DNA from: Austropuccinia psidii
Taxonomy: Eukaryota > Basidiomycota > Pucciniomycetes > Pucciniales > Sphaerophragmiaceae
Direction: 5' to 3'
Length of the DNA: 64,000 nucleotides
Assembly: GCA_023105745.1 (NCBI GenBank)
Contig: JALGQZ010000003.1
Span: 44,230,185 to 44,294,184, forward strand
A program made the position numbers and the translations under genes. Shown in pieces: positions 58,641-64,000 of the stretch. Below the pieces are notes generated by a model that saw only the letters and a program-made list of their open reading frames with translations, did not search any database and was not told the origin of the DNA. The stretch's first letter is position 1, and each line of letters opens with the position of its first letter.

Positions 58641-60453
58641 TAAAATGAATTTGAATAATTGGATATTGAATTTTCAAATTACCATGTCAAAACCATAACA
58701 TTCTCCTCATTATGAATACCTTTAAAAGGAGGTGAATGGAGGATTCATTAGGGATATCAAGAGTGAGCTACAAATTAGTAAGGTTAATTAATTTTGATTT
58801 TCAAAGTATAAAAAAGAACACACAGACAATAGTTCAGTAAATCAGAAATAGTTACAATATAATTATCAAATATAACCCAATCTAAAATTGGTGATATTCC
58901 CTCACTGGTCAGCTAGTGACATGAAGATTGACGCAGTCCAAGTAAATAGCACAGTGACAGCTTTTTACATGAGGTAATTCCATGGATATTAGTACCAAAA
59001 GGGATTTAACCAATCTTTCCAAATTTATTCATGCAAAATTATTGATATTGGACACAGCAGTCATGATTTCTCATTACCTTCTTGTAATGTTAAAGTAACA
59101 GATTATTTTCTATTTTCTCCTGATTTAATTAGAGTTGGCTGAAGTAATAAGGTTTCTAAAAGCATTTAGTTGAATAATTTATCAATCTCAGACATTGATA
59201 AATAATTTATAGCTTTCTATGCCTCAGGTTCCTCATAAATTGGGGTACCCTGGATCTCTTTGATGTCTTTTGTCCCCCAAGCTATTGTCATGTTGAATAA
59301 AGCAATTCAAGTTTAAAGACTAATATCCACTATGGATGTAACAAAGCTGAATGTAAAAATACAATAATTCTAAGTTCAATAAACATTAATGACACTAATC
59401 TTAGTCTATATTTGGAATTTGAACTATAAGAATACCATTGTTTTGGCATAAAAACTGAAAGAACAATAGTATCCAAAATTCATGTATATGTTATTGATGA
59501 TAGGGTTTGGAAATATTTTCCATATTACCACCTCATACAGTTAATTGAAACTTGACCCATCTATGGTTCCAACCCAGGAAAATGTATGTTTAGAATCCAA
59601 ATCTGGTCTTCAAAACATTAATTCACTTACTCAAAAAGGATCTTTTAATATCATTCTGTATGAAAAATACTGCATTTTAGATATACACAGGACTTATGTG
59701 TTTGGTTTATTCCTAAAGTTATTTTTTTCTGTTACTCTCTGCCTCTTGGGGTATTGAAGATATACCTCAAGGCTTAAAGCTACCTTCCCAATGAGGTATG
59801 ACTTGTTACTGTTCATTGGAAAATTTCCAAATAATGGGGAGAGAGGCCCTCTGTTCATACCTTTTGGGAGGCAAGGGGGCCCTCCATTGAATCTTTTTTA
59901 GCACTTTAATTTCTCTTCATTTGATCGTATGACTTTTTAGGTGAGGGTGTTTCTTTCATGTGTGAAGTGATTCATGTTTTAGTAATAACTTTCCGTCTTC
60001 ACAGCCTCCATTTTGTCACTGGATCCTCTTTTGGTGGGATTTTCATTAAATGAGCTTCTTGAATATTCCTTGCATGAATGAGGTGATCCAATTTTCTCTG
60101 GGGGTTTCCTTTTTCACAGCCCCTTTTCTGTCACATGAGATGATTTTGTTTGGTCCAATATCAAATGATTAATTTGGATCTCACTGGCAAATGTCATATT
60201 CTAGGAGTTTTGGAAGTAGCTGTGTAATTGATGCAAGTTTAATACTGTGGTTCTTCTTTTTGAAATTTAAAATTAGGTCAGGTAATAATTTCCTGTTGTG
60301 CAGAGCTGGTGTGATTTTTAATTTTGTCACATGCTGTGAATAGGCATGTGGTTGATATTCTTGCATAATTTTTTGTGGATTTATAAAGAATGTGTCTGAG
60401 ATTGAAATGAAGGTATTTATCTAACTCAAATCGTTTCTTTTGACTTGCATTGC
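58641..60453. other. Intergenic DNA; small inverted piece related to LTR family B
   Basis: No gene seen. At about 59825-59885, GGGGAGAGAGGCCCT...TTTTGGGAGG...GGGCCCTCC resembles, in inverted orientation, the GGGCCTCTCTCCC block of the family B solo LTRs (39975 and 61612). It may be a relic of another copy. The rest is AT-rich spacer. Confidence 0.4.
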
Positions 60454-62537
60454 TGTGGCCTTCCATACCAGTTCTCTCAAGGCTCAAATACACAATGTCA
60501 AAGCTAAATCTTTAATAATAATAATAACAATAATAATATATATATATATAAGAAGAAAATAAAGATAAAAAGTGAAATATAAAAGTAAAGAATTTCAAGC
60601 AAAAGAAAGAGAATTATATTAAAATAACAGAAATAAGTATTCCACTGGAATCTACATCAAATTTTACGTATAGTAAGATATTTCCTCAACCCCATAATAT
60701 CAATAATTCTCTAGATATAATGGATTAAAGAAGAGAAATGATACTATACACTCTAAACTAGGTACAAGAATATGCTTAAAAATAATTCAGCTTGTTTAAA
60801 TATTAAATATGAACAAACATGTGTAATATTGCATAAGTGAGGCTATTACTCTTACAAAATCATGTGTTACATGTCTTGACATAAAAAAAACACTTACATA
60901 TAAGTTAACATAGTGTTACATTACTCAATCCCCACTCAAACTCCCGTGACCAAAGATTACAGATATTATTTACAAATTAAATCTTACATAGAAAAATACT
61001 CAACTGAATGCAGATCAAGGCTGTGACTAAGAAAAATAAGGTAGTAGAGGTAAGAATACAGTCTTAAAAAATGGTGCAATCAACCAAACATATGGTGAAA
61101 TATCTGTATCAAATGACACCATTCCAAATTTAACCACCAGAAAAAGTGTCTCAAGGCTGTGAAGAAGAAAAATAAGGTTAGTAGAGATAAGAATAAAGCT
61201 TTAAGAAATGGTGCAATCAACCAAACATATGGTGCAATATCTGTATCAAATGACACCATTCCAAATTTAACCACTAGAAAAAATGTCTGAAGGCTGTGCA
61301 TAATAAGAATAAAGTTTAGTTAAAATATCAGTATAATTCAAAAGGTATGGTGCAATCATCCAAACATATGGTGCAATTTCCTTAACAAATGACACCAATC
61401 CAAATTTAACAACTAGAAAAACTGTCTCAAGGCTGTGCACTGAAAATAATAAGGTTCAGAATGGTGCAATCAACCAAACATATGGTGCAATATCTTGGTC
61501 AAATGACACCATTTTTTTCAATTTACCCAACAGCAAACATTTCTCAAGGTGGAATTTTTTCTAAGTCCCTTTTTTGAAAGGCTCTATTGAGGGCCCAAAA
61601 GATATAAATAAAGGGCCTCTCTCCCTGTTTTTCCCCCATGCTTCTGATTCAGACAATAATCTTGAGGATCAATCCATCCCTTCTCTAGTAGGATAATCTA
61701 GTATTATATTGAAAAAGATCAATAGCAAGGCTCAGTATCTTATGGTATTATTTATGATTAACTAATGAAAGATATTTAGAGTATTAATGAGAGAGCTCAA
61801 AATTGATTGATAGTCTTACCATTATAGTAGTAGTGTTGAATTAGTGTTTGATGATATTATAATTAGTGATCTTATCTAATTTATCAATAACCCTTATTTG
61901 TAGAAGGGATATCATCTTACCCTTATACCTTATATCATAAACCTTTTAGGTATATTGGATCATATTTATATTGATCCTAATAGTATTATATTACTATTAT
62001 ATTATTTATATCTTATCCTTATATTAAACAAAACCACCATTATACAAGTATCTTACCCCTGAATTATCATAGCTATAGTGATAGTATTATTAAATCAGCT
62101 TTAAAAATATTAAGTAGCTATAAATACTATTATTGATATTGATAGTGATCTTAAACAATATTTTTTAAATATCTCAGGTATTGAAAGAAGTAATCTTAAA
62201 ATAATTAATTAAAAAGAATTATAATAAATAACAGGAATTTAAGCAAACCTCAATTATTAAACAAATATTGACTACTACCATTACTATAATAGTTTTCTTT
62301 TATTGAAAGACTGATAGAGACTGCTGAAGAAAATTCTCTGATTGAAGGCCACAAAACTAAATAATTGATTTTTGATCTCATCAAAAAGGGTATCTTTTTC
62401 AGTATATCTAGAGGGGCAGCTAATACACCTTAGCACCCATGGTTATTGGCTACTTCTGAAATTCAAAACATACTCACCAAGAATTTCTCCCTCAAGGTAC
62501 TGCCTTATTTCATACCACACCAAAAGGAGTTCCCACA
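60454..62537. repeat. Solo LTR, family B copy 2 (2,084 bp)
   Basis: Ends TGTGG and CCCACA, flanked by TTGC (60450-60453 and 62538-62541), or ATTGC if the end is taken one base earlier. It aligns with 39127-40897 throughout. It is about 300 bp longer because an internal tandem repeat has expanded. An AT microsatellite (ATA and TA repeats, 60512-60550) lies near its left end. There is no internal coding region. Confidence 0.72.
61010..61560. repeat. Internal tandem repeat of LTR copy 2, about 137-bp unit
   Basis: AATGGTGCAATCAACCAAAC followed by ATATGGTGCAATATC, CAAATGACACCATTCCAAAT and TCTCAAGGCTGTG recurs, with GGTGCAATC at 61073, 61210, 61349 and 61463. That is four units, the last shorter. 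Copy 1 has about two decayed units (39690-39870). Confidence 0.85.
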
Positions 62538-63619
62538 TTGCATGATGAGTGAAATAAAGAATTTTTACTCCATTTATTTTGTGCCAAATGAGGTGGTTAA
62601 TTAAATCTCATCATCTTCTATGGCTGGGTCCTACCAAATTTCCATGCTGTTTAAAAGCTCCTGGTGGGGATACTGTGGATATGTAATGGGTTCTTCCTGT
62701 AGCTGTGCTTGAGATTTCTTTCAGGAATTTTGGTGGGTTGAAAATTTGTGTCATGTAAATCTCTTTTGTCTGAATGCAATGTGCTTTTGTAATTCATGCA
62801 GGTGTAATTTTCTTTCTTCATGAGTAAAGTGGCTAAATAAAGGGTGTTTAATCTGAAAGGTGGTACCATTCTTTTTGTAACCATTTTTCTATATGTATCT
62901 TGATTTTGAAATATTAATAATTGAATCAAACAGTTTTCTCAGAAATTACAATGCCCCTTGGTGCCTGTGCTATGGGATTATGCCTAAAATAAAACTTAAT
63001 CATTCAAATTTTACATTTCAGTGTAAAAATTGAATGTAAGTCTGCATTTAGATGTGATTTATTGCTGTTGTGGGGTGCTATCAGCTTGAGCCTGGTGAAA
63101 AAATAGTATGGAACACCATGATAGGTCTATAATCAACATGGGGAAAGGTAGCTGAGAGGTGAAGAATATCATAATTTTCTTCATTCTTTTAAAGGGTATT
63201 GCAATGGTAACATCTGATCTAGTGAGGCTAAACTATTAAAAATAGTGCCATAGGATGGTCATTGTTGATAAACTTATTAAGAAGTACCACATTATTTTTC
63301 TATGATCTAAACTAAGTATTTTGGATGAGAGATTAAGATAATTTTTAATTATAATCAAGATCATGAAGCCTCAAAAGCTTAGCTAATTCCTTTTCCTTCA
63401 TGATAACAATGATATTTATCAAAGTGTAATATTATTATTTCAGATAAGAAAATGTAGATACCGCCCTTATTAAGTCTTCATTCTGGTTTTTTGGCCTTTT
63501 TATAACCTTATTTGGTTTTAAAAGGGTCAAGATATATATTCCAGTCTTTGCAGTCCATACCATATTTTATTTAACTTGGGTGTCATTAATTTTCTCTGGA
63601 TTTGAGTCACATTCTGACA
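62538..63619 (-). other. Probably 3' LTR of element 5; left edge not found
   Basis: The right end, ATTCTGACA at 63611-63619, reads TGTCAGAAT in sense and directly follows a polypurine tract, so this stretch should hold the 3' LTR of the element whose pol end is at 63620-64000. I could not locate the other LTR boundary or a target duplication. The 92-codon minus-strand frame at 62929-62651 is not supported as a gene. Confidence 0.4.
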
Positions 63620-64000
63620 GCCCCTCCCTCCAAAAAGTCTCATTATTAATGAGTCTCTTCTGTCCTCCTGAGGTAAATTTATCAATGAGGGATGGTTCAT
63701 TCTAAGAGAAATTTGCCTTTGTCTGCTTCTTGGCTCTCAAAGATCACAATTTACTTTCCATGGTACTTCCCAATCATCTTAATCTTCCTGAATTTAAGTA
63801 TTTTCTTCACTGTTACAGTTGAACCTTCTTCTACTACCTTCTCTTGTGAAGGTTCTACCCTCCTTGGAGGAAATATGCATTGATCTTTTTTAATATAGGG
63901 AATGCCAAATCTTACTAGAAATACATTATGTTTCTTGGATAATTCTCAAATAAGTTTCACTTCTACTGCATTTTCCCCCACCAGATTGAATATAATGAAA
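63620..64000 (-). pseudogene. Gypsy element 5: Pol C-terminus and polypurine tract, partial
   Basis: From the window edge the minus-strand frame reads LVGENAVEVKLI, a stop, then ELSKKHNVFLVRFGIPY and PPRRVEPSQEKVVEEGS, then a chromodomain-like TVKKILKFRKIKMIGKYHGK, another stop, and FESQEADKGKFLLE. This parallels [20 protein letters not shown] and the chromodomain of elements 1-3, but from a distinct family. The tract GGAGGGAGGGGC (63631-63620) precedes TGTCAGAAT. Two stops and the shortened end show decay. The rest of the element lies outside the window. Confidence 0.6.

Noticed and set aside
61010..61560. CRISPR-like array
   Set aside because: Repeats of about 137 bp are contiguous with no unique spacers, and the DNA is eukaryotic. 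It is an LTR-internal tandem repeat.

Overview
This is eukaryotic, strongly AT-rich, gene-poor DNA made almost entirely of transposable elements in several stages of decay. GT...AG introns of 62-97 bp, chromodomain-bearing Ty3/Gypsy elements and a FAR1/MULE transposase joined to an OTU protease fit a rust fungus (Pucciniales). From memory the Gag-Pol proteins look most like those annotated in Austropuccinia psidii; this identification is an inference and was not searched. I found no intact host gene, rRNA, tRNA or CRISPR array.  Layout. 207-11054: an old solo LTR split by Gypsy element 1 (562-10591, minus strand, target duplication ATATG). 11060-18463: degraded DNA with a possible Harbinger-like transposase relic (12281-12538). 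18464-21994: element 4, an older relative of element 1 cut off inside pol. 21995-23021 and 33100 to about 33480: a decayed satellite of about 176 bp period, apparently split by Gypsy element 2 (23022-33099, plus strand, target duplication ATAAT), the youngest element here. 36660-37640: a second decayed satellite with an almost exact 100-bp period. 39127-40897 and 60454-62537: two solo LTRs of one family with 4-bp target duplications; the second carries an expanded tandem repeat. 42398-57727: Gypsy element 3 (minus strand, target duplication GATAC), a more distant family member whose left LTR contains a complete MULE DNA transposon (42547-46880, 8-bp target duplication). 57783-58640: a long decayed reading frame I do not recognise. 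63620-64000: the 3' end of a fifth, minus-strand Gypsy element that runs off the window.  How the parts work together. Elements 1-3 share one plan: LTR, primer-binding site two bases in, a spliced two-exon ORF1, then one long Gag-Pol ORF2 (coiled coil, capsid, zinc knuckle, aspartic protease, reverse transcriptase, RNase H, integrase, chromodomain), then polypurine tract and LTR. ORF1 is the most interesting item. It lies in a different frame from an overlapping open frame that continues into Gag, its exon junction is in the same place in all three elements, its protein is recognisable across diverged families, and in elements 1 and 2 its stop codon overlaps the Gag-Pol start as ATGA. All coding regions found carry stops or frameshifts in the copies present here.
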